Of a stretch of 23,780 nt of DNA, positions 1 to 7,901 are shown piece after piece; within the stretch, counting starts at the first letter, position 1, and each line of letters opens with the position of its first letter. Source of the stretch: Bacteroidales bacterium UBA6366. Its GTDB lineage: Bacteria > Bacteroidota > Bacteroidia > Bacteroidales > UBA932. Made by a program: the position numbers and the translations under genes. The stretch is from NCBI GenBank assembly GCA_002438845.1, contig DJRG01000069.1:1-23780 (forward strand), in the 5' to 3' direction. A model generated the notes under the pieces. The model was given only the letters and a program-made list of their open reading frames with translations, did not search any database and was not told the origin of the DNA.

Positions 1-49
1 AATTTGGATTATGTTAAGTTGACCATTTGATAAACCACTATCCTTTGAT

Positions 50-1735
50 ATGATTCTACAAATACTGACTCTTCTTGGCGCGTTGACGCTCTTTGTCTTC
101 GGACTTGAGATGCTTAGTTCCGGGATTCAGAAAGCCTGTGGCGACCGACTCAGGCGTTTTGAGAAATGGATGACATCTGGAACTCCGTTCAAACAGATCC
201 TTTCCGGAGCCGGAATCACGGCCGTTGTCCAGTCTTCAAGCGCCACGACAATCTTGGTGGCCAGCCTTGTCAGCGTCGCTACCCTATCTCTAAAGCAAGG
301 CATCTGCGTGATTATGGGAGCCAACATCGGTACTACCATAACTGCTTGGATTATAGCGGCTACAGGGTTCTGGCTTGACGTGACCGTTCTTGCTTTTGTG
401 CTGCTCGGCGCCGGTTTTGTCATGACGCTTCTGAAGAAATCGCTGATCAAGAACATCGGCCAGGCCGTTTTGGGACTGTCATTGGTTTTCGTTGGATTGA
501 TCTACATAAAGTCCTCAATACCAGCGATTGACACTGTTCCGCAAGTCGCCGCTTACATCTCCGGGCTTGCCTCGCATGGAGTTGGCTCAGTGCTGATATT
601 CATGCTTATAGGTGTTGTAATCACTTTCCTCCTCCAGTCTTCCAGCGTCACTGTTGTCCTTACGATGGTGCTTGCCTACCTCGGCTGGCTGCCGTTTCCG
701 ATGGCCGCCGCGATGGTTCTTGGAGAGAACATCGGTACCACAATCGGAGCCAATATCGCTGCCAGCGGCGCCGGAGTTCAGGCCCGCAGAGCCGCACTCG
801 CCCACACTGTCTTCAATGTGGCCGGGGCTGTCTTTGTGTTGATCTTCTTTAACATATTCATTAAGATCAATCTTGGACTTGTGTCCTTGTTCGGACTTGA
901 TTCGCGGATGACAGATGTCTTCGGTATAGCCTGCGTCCATACCTTATTCAATGCGATTTCGACATTGGTTTTGGTTTGGTTCCGCAAGCCGTTCGCCAAT
1001 CTGCTGACCATGTGGATAAAAGAACCGGATCCGGAAAAGGGAGACTTCCACCTGAAATTCATTGGAAAAGGCCGGCTTTTCGGAACTCCTTCCATCTCGA
1101 TTGAGCAGGCGTACAAGGAGGCTGTAAATTTCGCCACTACGGCGCAAGGTGGTTTTCAGAATGTCAAACTTGCTTTGAATGAGAAAGATCCGGACAAGTT
1201 TGAGGAATACAGACAGAAACTTGTGAAGTGCGAGGAGGTTACGGACAGATTTGAATATGAGATCGCTGCTTTCCTGAATAGTCTCACATCTGAGTCCATG
1301 AACGATCACGAGGCGCGTGAGGTAAAGGTTATCTATCGTGTGATTAGTGAGTTGGAGAGTTTGGGAGACAGTTGCGAGAACATCAGCCGTCTGCTGAACC
1401 GACTGCATGTCCATAAGCTTGATTTTGACGATGAGACTATCAGCAAACTCAACTTGTTGATTGGCAAGGTCAACCAAGCCTTTTCCGTGATGGTCTCAAA
1501 CATGAGGTCAGCCGCTGAAGGTAAGCTTATGGACATCAGCAACGCCTACAAGGCCGAGGATGTCATCAATGAGACACGAGACACGCTTAGGGACGAGGGC
1601 ATCCTCCAGATAGAGAAAGGGGCTGACAAGTTCCTGTCTATCAACTATTATCTTGACATGTTGGCGGAGCTTGAGGCCATGGGGGATTTCATGATCAACA
1701 TCTCCCAGTCTCTGTTCCATGAGTTTGATAATTAA
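50..1735 (+). CDS. Na+/phosphate cotransporter family protein with C-terminal PhoU-like domain
   Basis: This 561-residue inner-membrane protein belongs to the Na/Pi cotransporter (PF02690, NptA/YjbB-like) family, which moves inorganic phosphate with sodium. The family's inverted duplication is plain. The first half has QSSSATT at residues 61-67 and GANIGTT at 90-96; the second has QSSSVT at 196-201 and GENIGTT at 225-231. About eight hydrophobic segments fill residues 1-315. Residues 350-561 are soluble, mostly helical and acidic, resembling a PhoU domain, which in this family probably couples transport to phosphate status. The ATG at 50 opens directly into the first membrane segment and no clear Shine-Dalgarno precedes it. 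The 49 nt upstream show no convincing promoter. rlmD follows after 36 nt, so the two may be cotranscribed. Transport direction and substrate are inferred from the family only. Confidence 0.9.
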   Translation: MILQILTLLGALTLFVFGLEMLSSGIQKACGDRLRRFEKWMTSGTPFKQILSGAGITAVVQSSSATTILVASLVSVATLSLKQGICVIMGANIGTTITAWIIAATGFWLDVTVLAFVLLGAGFVMTLLKKSLIKNIGQAVLGLSLVFVGLIYIKSSIPAIDTVPQVAAYISGLASHGVGSVLIFMLIGVVITFLLQSSSVTVVLTMVLAYLGWLPFPMAAAMVLGENIGTTIGANIAASGAGVQARRAALAHTVFNVAGAVFVLIFFNIFIKINLGLVSLFGLDSRMTDVFGIACVHTLFNAISTLVLVWFRKPFANLLTMWIKEPDPEKGDFHLKFIGKGRLFGTPSISIEQAYKEAVNFATTAQGGFQNVKLALNEKDPDKFEEYRQKLVKCEEVTDRFEYEIAAFLNSLTSESMNDHEAREVKVIYRVISELESLGDSCENISRLLNRLHVHKLDFDDETISKLNLLIGKVNQAFSVMVSNMRSAAEGKLMDISNAYKAEDVINETRDTLRDEGILQIEKGADKFLSINYYLDMLAELEAMGDFMINISQSLFHEFDN

Positions 1736-1743
1736 TATTATAA

Positions 1744-1757
1744 AGCCGGTTGCGGCT
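1744..1757. other. Short hairpin between the cotransporter gene and rlmD
   Basis: AGCCG and CGGCT pair perfectly around a GTTG loop. The hairpin lies 8 nt after the cotransporter stop and 14 nt before the chosen rlmD ATG. No T-run follows, so it is not a standard terminator. A second hairpin with the same CCGGTTGCGG core lies just after rlmD at 3203-3220. Its role is unknown. Confidence 0.35.
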
Positions 1758-1771
1758 GAGTGGAAATATTT

Positions 1772-3181
1772 ATGGGAAGGAAAAGAGTCGATCTCCTGTT
1801 GGAGAACATTACCATAGAGGCTTGTGCCGCTGAGGGCAAGGCTCTTACGCATTGGAACGGAGTCGTGGTCTTCGTGCCGTTTGCCGTTCCTGGTGATGTG
1901 GTAGACATCCGTGTCACCAAAAAGAGCAAGAATTACTATGAGGGATTCATGGAGAGGATCGTCACACCATCAAAGGATCGTCTGGAGCCATTCTGCGAGC
2001 ATTTCGGAGTCTGTGGAGGGTGCAAATGGCAGCCTCTCCCCTATCCGATGCAGCTTGAGGCCAAGCGTCAGCAGGTTTATGACCAGCTGGTGCGGATCGG
2101 CCATCTGAACGTGCCGGAGATCCGTCCGACAATCCCGTCCGACAAGATCCAGTACTATCGCAACAAGTTGGAGTTCACCTTCTCGTCAAAGAGATGGCTG
2201 CTGAAGGACGAGGACATCGAAAACGTACTGGAGAGCGACCGCATGGGGCTTGGATTCCATGTAGGCAAATTCTTTGACAAAGTGTTGGACATCAAGCGTT
2301 GCTACCTGCAAAAAGACCCGTCAAATGACATCAGGCTTTTCATCAAGAAATATGCTGTCGATAACGGTCTTGACTTCTTCGACATCCGCCAGAACGTGGG
2401 TTATGTCAGGAATATGTTCATCCGCACCACCGACACCGGTGACCTGATGGTGATCACGTGTTTCTTCTACGAGAATCGTGAGGATCGGGAGAAAATGCTC
2501 GACGCCATCGCTGAAGCGTTCCCTCAGATCACTTCGCTTTACTACATCATCAACAATAAGTTGAATGATTCGATAGGCGATCAGGAGTGCATTCTCTACA
2601 AAGGTGAGCCGACCATCCGTGAGACTATGGAGGGGCTGACTTTCCGAATTGGTCCTAAGTCGTTCTACCAGACTAATTCCGAGCAGGCGTACAAACTCTA
2701 TTCAGTCGCAAGGGATTTCGCTGAGCTGACCGGCAAAGAGGTTGTCTATGACCTTTACACCGGAACCGGCACTATCGCTCAGTTTGTCTCCGGCAAGGCG
2801 GCAAAGGTGATAGGTATTGAATATGTCCCTGAGGCTATCGAGGACGCCAAGGTGAACGCTTCCGCGAACGGCATCACGAATTGCGAGTTCTTCGCCGGAG
2901 ACATGAAGGATGTCCTGAGCCGAGATTTCATCAAGAAGCACGGTCAGCCTGACGTTATCATTCTGGATCCTCCTCGTGCCGGCATTCATCCAGATGTGGC
3001 CAAGGTCATCCTTGAGGCCTCCCCTGCCCGTATGGTCTATGTCAGCTGCAATCCGGCCTCACAGGCCCGTGACCTGGCCCTTTTCGCCGAGAAGTACGAG
3101 ATCACGGCTGTCCAGCCCGTAGACATGTTCCCTCACACCCAGCACGTTGAGAACGTCTGCGCATTGAAATTGAAATCTTGA
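1772..3181 (+). CDS. rlmD: 23S rRNA (uracil-C5)-methyltransferase, RlmD/RumA family
   Basis: This SAM-dependent enzyme methylates a uracil at C5 in 23S rRNA (U1939 for E. coli RlmD). Using the ATG at 1772 the protein has 469 residues; a GTG at 1760 would add four, but the MGRKRVDLLLENITIE opening fits the TRAM RNA-binding domain (about residues 1-65). A 4Fe-4S cluster site is seen as C75, C81, C84 and C177. The Rossmann methyltransferase domain carries DLYTGTGT (about 327-334), DPPRAG (399-404), the catalytic Cys in VSCNP (C426) and the general-base Glu in PHTQHVEN (E460). Length and motif order are normal. Bacteroidota often carry several RlmD/RlmCD paralogues, so the exact target uridine (1939 or 747) is uncertain. 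The gene converges with tamL across about 97 nt. Confidence 0.92.
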   Translation: MGRKRVDLLLENITIEACAAEGKALTHWNGVVVFVPFAVPGDVVDIRVTKKSKNYYEGFMERIVTPSKDRLEPFCEHFGVCGGCKWQPLPYPMQLEAKRQQVYDQLVRIGHLNVPEIRPTIPSDKIQYYRNKLEFTFSSKRWLLKDEDIENVLESDRMGLGFHVGKFFDKVLDIKRCYLQKDPSNDIRLFIKKYAVDNGLDFFDIRQNVGYVRNMFIRTTDTGDLMVITCFFYENREDREKMLDAIAEAFPQITSLYYIINNKLNDSIGDQECILYKGEPTIRETMEGLTFRIGPKSFYQTNSEQAYKLYSVARDFAELTGKEVVYDLYTGTGTIAQFVSGKAAKVIGIEYVPEAIEDAKVNASANGITNCEFFAGDMKDVLSRDFIKKHGQPDVIILDPPRAGIHPDVAKVILEASPARMVYVSCNPASQARDLALFAEKYEITAVQPVDMFPHTQHVENVCALKLKS

Positions 3182-3202
3182 TTTGGTCTAAACAGTACGC
3201 TT

Positions 3203-3220
3203 GATTCCGGTTGCGGAATC
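3203..3220. other. Hairpin in the convergent rlmD/tamL gap
   Basis: GATTCCG and CGGAATC form a perfect 7-bp stem around a GTTG loop, 21 nt after the rlmD stop. Either gene could be terminated here because their 3' ends converge, but neither side has a T-run, so intrinsic termination is uncertain. It may act as a 3'-end stabiliser. The CCGGTTGCGG core is shared with the hairpin at 1744-1757. Confidence 0.45.
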
Positions 3221-3235
3221 CGTAGAAGTATTCCA

Positions 3236-3258
3236 GTCGCTGGGCTTGTCGAAGCGCC
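3236..3258. repeat. Degenerate copy of the cactgagcttgtcgaagtg short repeat
   Basis: The segment gtcgctgggcttgtcgaagc continues to gcc at 3258. It matches the repeat at 12291-12314 except at a few transition positions, and it keeps the central cttgtcgaag. It lies 20 nt beyond the tamL stop in the convergent gap. The ends can pair imperfectly, as expected of a small palindromic repeat. This is the third copy seen in the window and the only non-coding one. Confidence 0.5.
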
Positions 3259-3278
3259 GATGCGTCGAGACGACTTGT

Positions 3279-5492
3279 TTAGAATGGGTATCCGACGCCG
3301 AAATGGAGGGAGTAGCCGTCTTTCTTCAGCCATTTGGACGGGGCGCGCCAACGGTCGGTGTCCAGGGACGGATCATAGACCTTCATTCCCATGTCTAAAC
3401 GGAGAATCAGGAAATTCAGATCAACCCGGAGTCCAAGACCCCAGTCGGCGGCCAGACTGGCTGAGAGGTTCCTGAGGTCGAAATGGGTATGGGAACCGTC
3501 ATCTCCGTCGGTCTCTTTCAGGGTCCAGATGTTGCCGACATCCGTAAAGACGGCTCCGCACAGCTTCCAGAACATCAGGAAACGGTACTCAAGATTGGCT
3601 TCCAGTTTTACGTCACCGGTCTGACTTGGAATCACGAACGTTGTGTCGGCTTTGGAGTTACCCGGGCCCAAGGCACGGGCCTGCCAGCCACGCATGCTGT
3701 TGGCTCCGCCGCTGTAGAATTGTTTCTCGAACGGAAGTGTGGATGAGTTGCCATAGGCGTAACCGACACCGCCAAGCAGGCGCATGGCCAATGCCTGACC
3801 ACCGTTCTTGCCGAAGACAAAGGTCTTGCCGAGAGTGAGCTCTGTACGGATGTACTGGGAATATGGAGTGTTCCAGATAAGCCTGGAACCATATTCATCC
3901 TTCCCCATGGTCTCGTTGAACAGGCTCAGGACATTGCCGGAGGCATCGAGCTGAAGGCGGGCATATTCATAAGTCTCCTTGGGCACCAACGCCGTGCTGG
4001 TCGTGTAGTACGCCACGAGCCCGGAACCGACATCGAAGTGGTTCTGGTAGGCGTCACGAAGAAATGGATTGCCGGTCAGTGTGGTGTAGAAATTCTGATC
4101 GAGGTTCGTGAGCCTGACGATTTTCGTCTGGATCGGATAGAATTGATAGAAGAACTTTCCGTTACGCAGCGAGCCGGAGTAACCGAAAGAAGTCGAGATC
4201 ATATTTCTCGTGTATTCAGGGCGATTCTGGTAATTATATGAAGCGTTGATTTCGGTGCGGGGAACCGACGGCCCCTTGAACATGGAATTCGGCAGACCGA
4301 GAAATTCAGGGAAACTCAGACCGGCCGAGACACCGAATTCATTGGATTTGACGTTATTGTCATCGTACTTGAACTGGAAATTGCCCAGGAATCCCAGATT
4401 GAGCCATTGCCCGCCATGGAATATGTTCTTGTGGTAGTAGCTGACCTGTGGCGAGATCCCTATCAAACCAGTGGAGTTTGTGGAGCCCTCCAGATTGACC
4501 TTGAAGCCCTGCATCTTGGAGCGGGTAAGATTGATGTCGCAGTCCACTATGCCGGAGTCTTTGGGATTCAGGGAGACATTGACCCCGCTGAACATCCTCA
4601 AGGCGGAAAGTCGGGAATATGTCGTGTTCACCTCGCTCTCATCGTACTGGTCTCCAGGATGGAGCGTGCACATGTTTCTAAGAACCTTGTCATTGAATTT
4701 CAGATCTTTATCGTATGAAATCGAGACTTCGCCCAAGGAATATTTCCGGTGCGGACGGGCATATTCAGGAGTCTGGTTTCTGGTATATTCCTTGACCATC
4801 ATAAGAAGTCCGGCGGTGTCGTTGGAATTGAGTGTGTCCGCCTCGAACGAGAGGTAGTTCTTTGTGAACCCGAAGTAGCCTTTGCGTCGGAGTGCGGAGG
4901 CCAGACGTTCTGTCTCCTTCTCAAGCGCGTCCTCAGAGAGAAAATCCCCCGGCTTGATGGAAATGGAGGAAGTGTCGGCAAGGAAATCCTCACGGAACTC
5001 CCCTCCCGGCAGAGAATAGGTCAACTCCCCTATCCTGAATCGCTTTCCAAGGGACACTGAATATGTCACATCAACCTTTTTGCCCTTTACCCTGACGTCG
5101 CTCCGCACTTCGGACCCATAGTATCCCATGTACTCAAGATGCCTCTTGATGTTCTCCACGGAGGCCTCGACCTGTGAGGGTTGGTAGACCACCGGCGCTG
5201 TCCCCATCTTTCTTATGAACTTATTGACCGTTTTGTCGGGGTTCTTGCCTGACCAGTTGTAGATGTTCAAAAACGGATTCCACCCGAAGACAATGTAGGA
5301 GTTAGGCTTCTGCTTGATGTAGGATTCAATCTCTTTTGTGTTGAACCTGTGGTCGTTCGTCACCTCGACCTTGTTGGCCGCCAGCCGGTACTGACCATCC
5401 TCCAAAACCCGCGTGGTGCTGCACGAGAGTCCCAGAGCCAGGCCGGCGGAAATGACCGCCGCTAAATGAAAGACCGAGGATTTAGCCATCAT
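3279..5492 (-). CDS. tamL: TamL-type outer-membrane assembly lipoprotein (BamA/TamA family)
   Basis: This 737-residue protein is a BamA/TamA (D15/Omp85) family member. It has a lipoprotein signal: hydrophobic residues 7-22, then Cys24 followed by STTRVLEDGQYRL, close to the C-S-T/N-x-x-x-L/V-x-x-G-x-Y-L opening typical of Bacteroidota TamL. That lipidated TamA form is expected to work with TamB in outer-membrane biogenesis. POTRA-like repeats occupy roughly residues 30-340. A 16-strand barrel fills the rest, ending in Phe (HFGVGYPF). The conserved loop-6 motif appears as SMRGWQARALGPG near residue 600. The lipobox (LGLSC) is loose, as is common in this phylum. No tamB is in the window. It is transcribed away from the arginine decarboxylase. 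The second Met could equally be the start. BamA itself is less likely because of the lipid anchor. Confidence 0.88.
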   Translation of the reverse strand: MMAKSSVFHLAAVISAGLALGLSCSTTRVLEDGQYRLAANKVEVTNDHRFNTKEIESYIKQKPNSYIVFGWNPFLNIYNWSGKNPDKTVNKFIRKMGTAPVVYQPSQVEASVENIKRHLEYMGYYGSEVRSDVRVKGKKVDVTYSVSLGKRFRIGELTYSLPGGEFREDFLADTSSISIKPGDFLSEDALEKETERLASALRRKGYFGFTKNYLSFEADTLNSNDTAGLLMMVKEYTRNQTPEYARPHRKYSLGEVSISYDKDLKFNDKVLRNMCTLHPGDQYDESEVNTTYSRLSALRMFSGVNVSLNPKDSGIVDCDINLTRSKMQGFKVNLEGSTNSTGLIGISPQVSYYHKNIFHGGQWLNLGFLGNFQFKYDDNNVKSNEFGVSAGLSFPEFLGLPNSMFKGPSVPRTEINASYNYQNRPEYTRNMISTSFGYSGSLRNGKFFYQFYPIQTKIVRLTNLDQNFYTTLTGNPFLRDAYQNHFDVGSGLVAYYTTSTALVPKETYEYARLQLDASGNVLSLFNETMGKDEYGSRLIWNTPYSQYIRTELTLGKTFVFGKNGGQALAMRLLGGVGYAYGNSSTLPFEKQFYSGGANSMRGWQARALGPGNSKADTTFVIPSQTGDVKLEANLEYRFLMFWKLCGAVFTDVGNIWTLKETDGDDGSHTHFDLRNLSASLAADWGLGLRVDLNFLILRLDMGMKVYDPSLDTDRWRAPSKWLKKDGYSLHFGVGYPF

Positions 5493-5498
5493 ATTCTA

Positions 5499-5506
5499 CA
5501 AAAATA
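5499..5506 (-). promoter_or_regulatory. Possible -7 box for tamL
   Basis: Read on the minus strand this is TATTTTTG, an exact TAnnTTTG Bacteroidota -7 element. It lies only 7 nt before the tamL ATG, so the transcript would be almost leaderless. The -33 region has only a weak match (ATTG on the minus strand near 5529-5532). The short spacing makes this tentative. Confidence 0.3.
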
Positions 5507-5560
5507 GCAACCCTTTCTGATTTTTCTTCAATTTTGGGTCAAAATATTAATTTTCGTACC

Positions 5561-5568
5561 TATATTTG
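5561..5568 (+). promoter_or_regulatory. -7 promoter box for the arginine decarboxylase operon
   Basis: TATATTTG matches the Bacteroidota -7 consensus TAnnTTTG exactly and points towards the decarboxylase gene, giving a leader of roughly 70 nt. The closest TTTG upstream (5533-5536) is 24 nt away, longer than the usual 19-21, so the -33 element is weak. The hairpin at 5568-5603 begins at the last base of this box. Confidence 0.5.
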
Positions 5569-5603
5569 CACGCCGAAGCCGGGCATGGCATTCTCGGCGG
5601 TGC
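5568..5603 (+). other. Bulged stem-loop in the arginine decarboxylase leader
   Basis: GCACGCCGA (5568-5576) pairs with TCGGC plus GTGC (5594-5598 and 5600-5603), giving nine base pairs with one bulged G at 5599 and a 17-nt loop. It would form at the very 5' end of the transcript, or overlap the start site if transcription begins inside the left arm. No known riboswitch family is recognised. Confidence 0.4.
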
Positions 5604-5626
5604 ATTACTTATGTCGAACATTATAG
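5585..5626 (+). CDS. Possible 13-codon leader ORF before the arginine decarboxylase
   Basis: An ATG at 5585 opens a 13-codon frame, MAFSAVHYLCRTL, ending at TAG 5624-5626, 18 nt before the decarboxylase ATG. It begins in the hairpin loop and runs through the right arm. Polyamine genes in other bacteria (for example speFL-speF) use leader peptides for control, which is the only reason to list it. An ORF this short can easily arise by chance, there is no Shine-Dalgarno, and it has a single Arg codon. Confidence 0.15.
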   Translation: MAFSAVHYLCRTL

Positions 5627-5644
5627 GTTTACAGTTTTTTTAGG

Positions 5645-7039
5645 ATGAAGAACAAGTACATCGATCTTGTGGATCAGACGTTTGATTTTCCTCAGGACGA
5701 ATTCAGGGTTGAAGACGGCAATCTTTTTGTCAATGACATTGACATGATGGGAATCATCAAGGAATACGGCACTCCGTTGAAACTCACCTATCTCCCGAAG
5801 ATCACCTCACAGATTCATAGGGCCAAGAGAATGTTCCGCAACGCGATGTCCAAGGTCAGCTACGAGGGAGACCATCATTATTGCTACTGCACGAAGAGCT
5901 CACAGTTCAAGTTTGTCATCGAGCAGGCGCTCAAGAGCGATGTGCATCTTGAGACTTCATCTGCCTACGACCTGGACCTCATCCGCAAGCTGGAGGCCGA
6001 TAAACTTGTTGACAAGAACCTTATAATCATCTGCAACGGTTTCAAGAGGCCACAGTACATCGAGAACATCGCCACGATGCTCAACGAGGGCTGGCACAAC
6101 ATCATCCCTGTGCTTGACAACAAAAACGAGCTGGAGGATCTTGACGATCTGATCGAGGTTCCGACACAACTCGGCATCCGCATCGCCTCCGAGGAGGAGC
6201 CGTCGTTCGATTTCTACACCTCCCGTCTGGGAATCAGATATTCGGACATCATCCCGTTCTACCGTAACGGCATCAGCAAGAACCCGAAGTTCAAGCTTAA
6301 GATGCTCCATTTCTTCATCAACACCGGCATCAGGGACACCTCCTACTACTGGAACGAGCTGGCGCGCTGCCTGAACCTCTATTGCGACCTCAAGCAGATC
6401 TGTCCGGATTTGGATTCTTTGAATATCGGAGGCGGGCTTCCTATAAAGACCTCTTTGGCGGTTGATTACGATTACAAGTATATGATTGAGGAGATTGTCT
6501 ACCAGATCAAGTCAGTCTGCGACTCCCATGGAGTGCAGGTTCCGGACATTTACACGGAGTTCGGCAACTTCACAGTCGGCGAGAGCGGAGCGACCATATT
6601 CAAAGTGCTGGATGTCAAGCAGCAGAATGACCGCGAGTGCTGGTACATGATCGACAACTCGTTCATGACAAGCCTCCCGGACACCTGGGGACTTCACCAG
6701 AGGTTCATCCTCTTCCCTATCAACAAGTGGAATGAGGAATATCACAGGGTGTTCATCGGCGGGCTTACCTGCGACAGCAAGGACTTCTACAACTCCGAGG
6801 CTCATTCCAACGCTATCTTCCTTCCGGTCATGAAGAACAGAAGGGATCCGCTTTACATCGGATTCTTCCACACGGGAGCCTACCAGGAAGCGATTTCGGG
6901 GTACGGCGGAGTCAAGCACTGCCTTCAGCCTTCACCTAAGCACATCCTGATCGACAAGGACAAGGACGGAAAGATCACGACAAGAGTGTTCGCCCCTGAG
7001 CAGAGTTCTGAGTCGATGCTTAAGATTCTCGGTTTTTAG
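5645..7039 (+). CDS. speA: Short-form biosynthetic arginine decarboxylase (PLP, alanine-racemase fold)
   Basis: The 464-residue protein is a fold-III (alanine racemase-like) PLP decarboxylase and resembles the short arginine decarboxylases of Bacteroidota, which convert arginine to agmatine for polyamine synthesis. The predicted PLP lysine is K84 in YCTKSSQ. The phosphate-binding glycine loop is GGGLP (262-266). EFGNF (305-309) and the CDSKD motif (about 376-380) fit the barrel/dimer-interface active site, and GAYQ (411-414) is the usual C-terminal motif. E. coli-type SpeA is about 630-660 residues, so this lacks the inserted helical region. No agmatinase or agmatine deiminase lies nearby. 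Diaminopimelate or carboxynorspermidine decarboxylase are alternatives from the fold alone, but the sequence style fits arginine decarboxylase better. The next gene starts 4 nt downstream. Confidence 0.75.
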   Translation: MKNKYIDLVDQTFDFPQDEFRVEDGNLFVNDIDMMGIIKEYGTPLKLTYLPKITSQIHRAKRMFRNAMSKVSYEGDHHYCYCTKSSQFKFVIEQALKSDVHLETSSAYDLDLIRKLEADKLVDKNLIIICNGFKRPQYIENIATMLNEGWHNIIPVLDNKNELEDLDDLIEVPTQLGIRIASEEEPSFDFYTSRLGIRYSDIIPFYRNGISKNPKFKLKMLHFFINTGIRDTSYYWNELARCLNLYCDLKQICPDLDSLNIGGGLPIKTSLAVDYDYKYMIEEIVYQIKSVCDSHGVQVPDIYTEFGNFTVGESGATIFKVLDVKQQNDRECWYMIDNSFMTSLPDTWGLHQRFILFPINKWNEEYHRVFIGGLTCDSKDFYNSEAHSNAIFLPVMKNRRDPLYIGFFHTGAYQEAISGYGGVKHCLQPSPKHILIDKDKDGKITTRVFAPEQSSESMLKILGF

Positions 7040-7043
7040 GCTT

Positions 7044-7787
7044 ATGCCGTCACCTGTTTCACACAATGAGATAAAGTTCGTCAAATCTCTTGAACAGAAA
7101 AAGTTCAGGGATGAGCACGGACTTTTTGTCGTTGAAGGGGAAAAGATGGTGGAGGAAGCCTTGCGCTCTCCGTTTTCAGTTGAGAAAGTCTACAGGGAAG
7201 AAGAGGTTGGAAGCGCCGCGATGGCAAGGCTGAGCCTGCTGTCCTCCCCTTCTCCGGTCTTGGCGGTGGTCAGAAAGCCGGCGGACATAGAAGCCGGGAG
7301 TGCCTTGAATATTCCTGACCGAGGGCTGTTTTTGGCATTGGACGGAATCAGGGACCCTGGCAATCTTGGCACGATCATCCGCACGGCGGACTGGTTCGGG
7401 ATTGACGCTGTGTTTGCTTCAAAGGACACTGTGGACATATTCAACCCCAAGGTCGTGCAGTCCACGATGGGGGCCATATTCAGGGTCAGATTCCACTATT
7501 GCGACATTTGCGGACTATGTGCGAAAGTGGCCGCGGCCGGTGGCAACGTGTACGGCACTTTCCTGGATGGCGAGGACATGTACGCAAAGGAACTTGCTAC
7601 AGGAACAGCTTCACCTTCCGTCATTGTGATAGGCAACGAGTCCAAAGGCATTTCCCATGAAGTTGGTAAACTTGTGACAGACAGGTTGTTCATCCCTTCA
7701 TGGCCTAGAAACGAGAGAGGTTCAGAGTCTCTCAATGCGGCTGTGGCCACAGCGATAACAATTGCTGAGTTCCGCCGCAGGGCGTAG
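7044..7787 (+). CDS. TrmH-family (SpoU) RNA 2'-O-methyltransferase
   Basis: This 247-residue SPOUT-class enzyme transfers methyl from SAM to a ribose 2'-OH of tRNA or rRNA. The N-terminal substrate-binding domain shows FRDEHGLFVVEGEKMVEEAL (about residues 17-36). The knotted domain has LDGIRDPGNLGTIIRTADWFG (motif 1, near 97-117, with the Asn and Arg of the active site), VIVIGNESKGIS (motif 2) and SLNAAVATAI (motif 3, near the C-terminus). These are the three classical SpoU motifs and the length is normal. The exact RNA target cannot be told. The gene starts 4 nt after the arginine decarboxylase stop, so it is cotranscribed with it. In many Bacteroidota this methyltransferase sits beside tamL; here the decarboxylase separates them. 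Confidence 0.88.
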   Translation: MPSPVSHNEIKFVKSLEQKKFRDEHGLFVVEGEKMVEEALRSPFSVEKVYREEEVGSAAMARLSLLSSPSPVLAVVRKPADIEAGSALNIPDRGLFLALDGIRDPGNLGTIIRTADWFGIDAVFASKDTVDIFNPKVVQSTMGAIFRVRFHYCDICGLCAKVAAAGGNVYGTFLDGEDMYAKELATGTASPSVIVIGNESKGISHEVGKLVTDRLFIPSWPRNERGSESLNAAVATAITIAEFRRRA

Positions 7788-7868
7788 AATGCGTTTTTTT
7801 CTTTTCTGGAATTTGTTTTGATTTGTCGGAAACGTTCTTTTGAGGTGAAAATATTCATGGATTTTTCG

Positions 7869-7885
7869 TAATTTGCGGTTCGCAA
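7869..7885 (+). promoter_or_regulatory. Near-consensus -7 box with overlapping hairpin upstream of the PPDK_N-like gene
   Basis: TAATTTG (7869-7875) is one base short of the TAnnTTTG spacing. TTGCG (7873-7877) and CGCAA (7881-7885) form a perfect stem around GTT, starting inside the box. The nearest upstream TTTG (7839-7842) is 26 nt away, too far for a canonical -33. The rest of the 114-nt gap is AT-rich without other clear structure. Confidence 0.3.
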
Positions 7886-7901
7886 GCAAAAACAGACGCA
7901 A

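Noticed and set aside
1..49. Possible promoter before the phosphate cotransporter
   Set aside because: TTTG occurs at 3-6, 26-29 and 44-47, but none fits the TAnnTTTG/-33 spacing, and the window starts too close to judge.
7776..7800. CGCA/TGCG stem followed by seven T at the end of the TrmH-family gene
   Set aside because: A 4-bp stem with a 10-nt loop containing the stop codon is too weak to call a terminator, although the T-run makes one possible.
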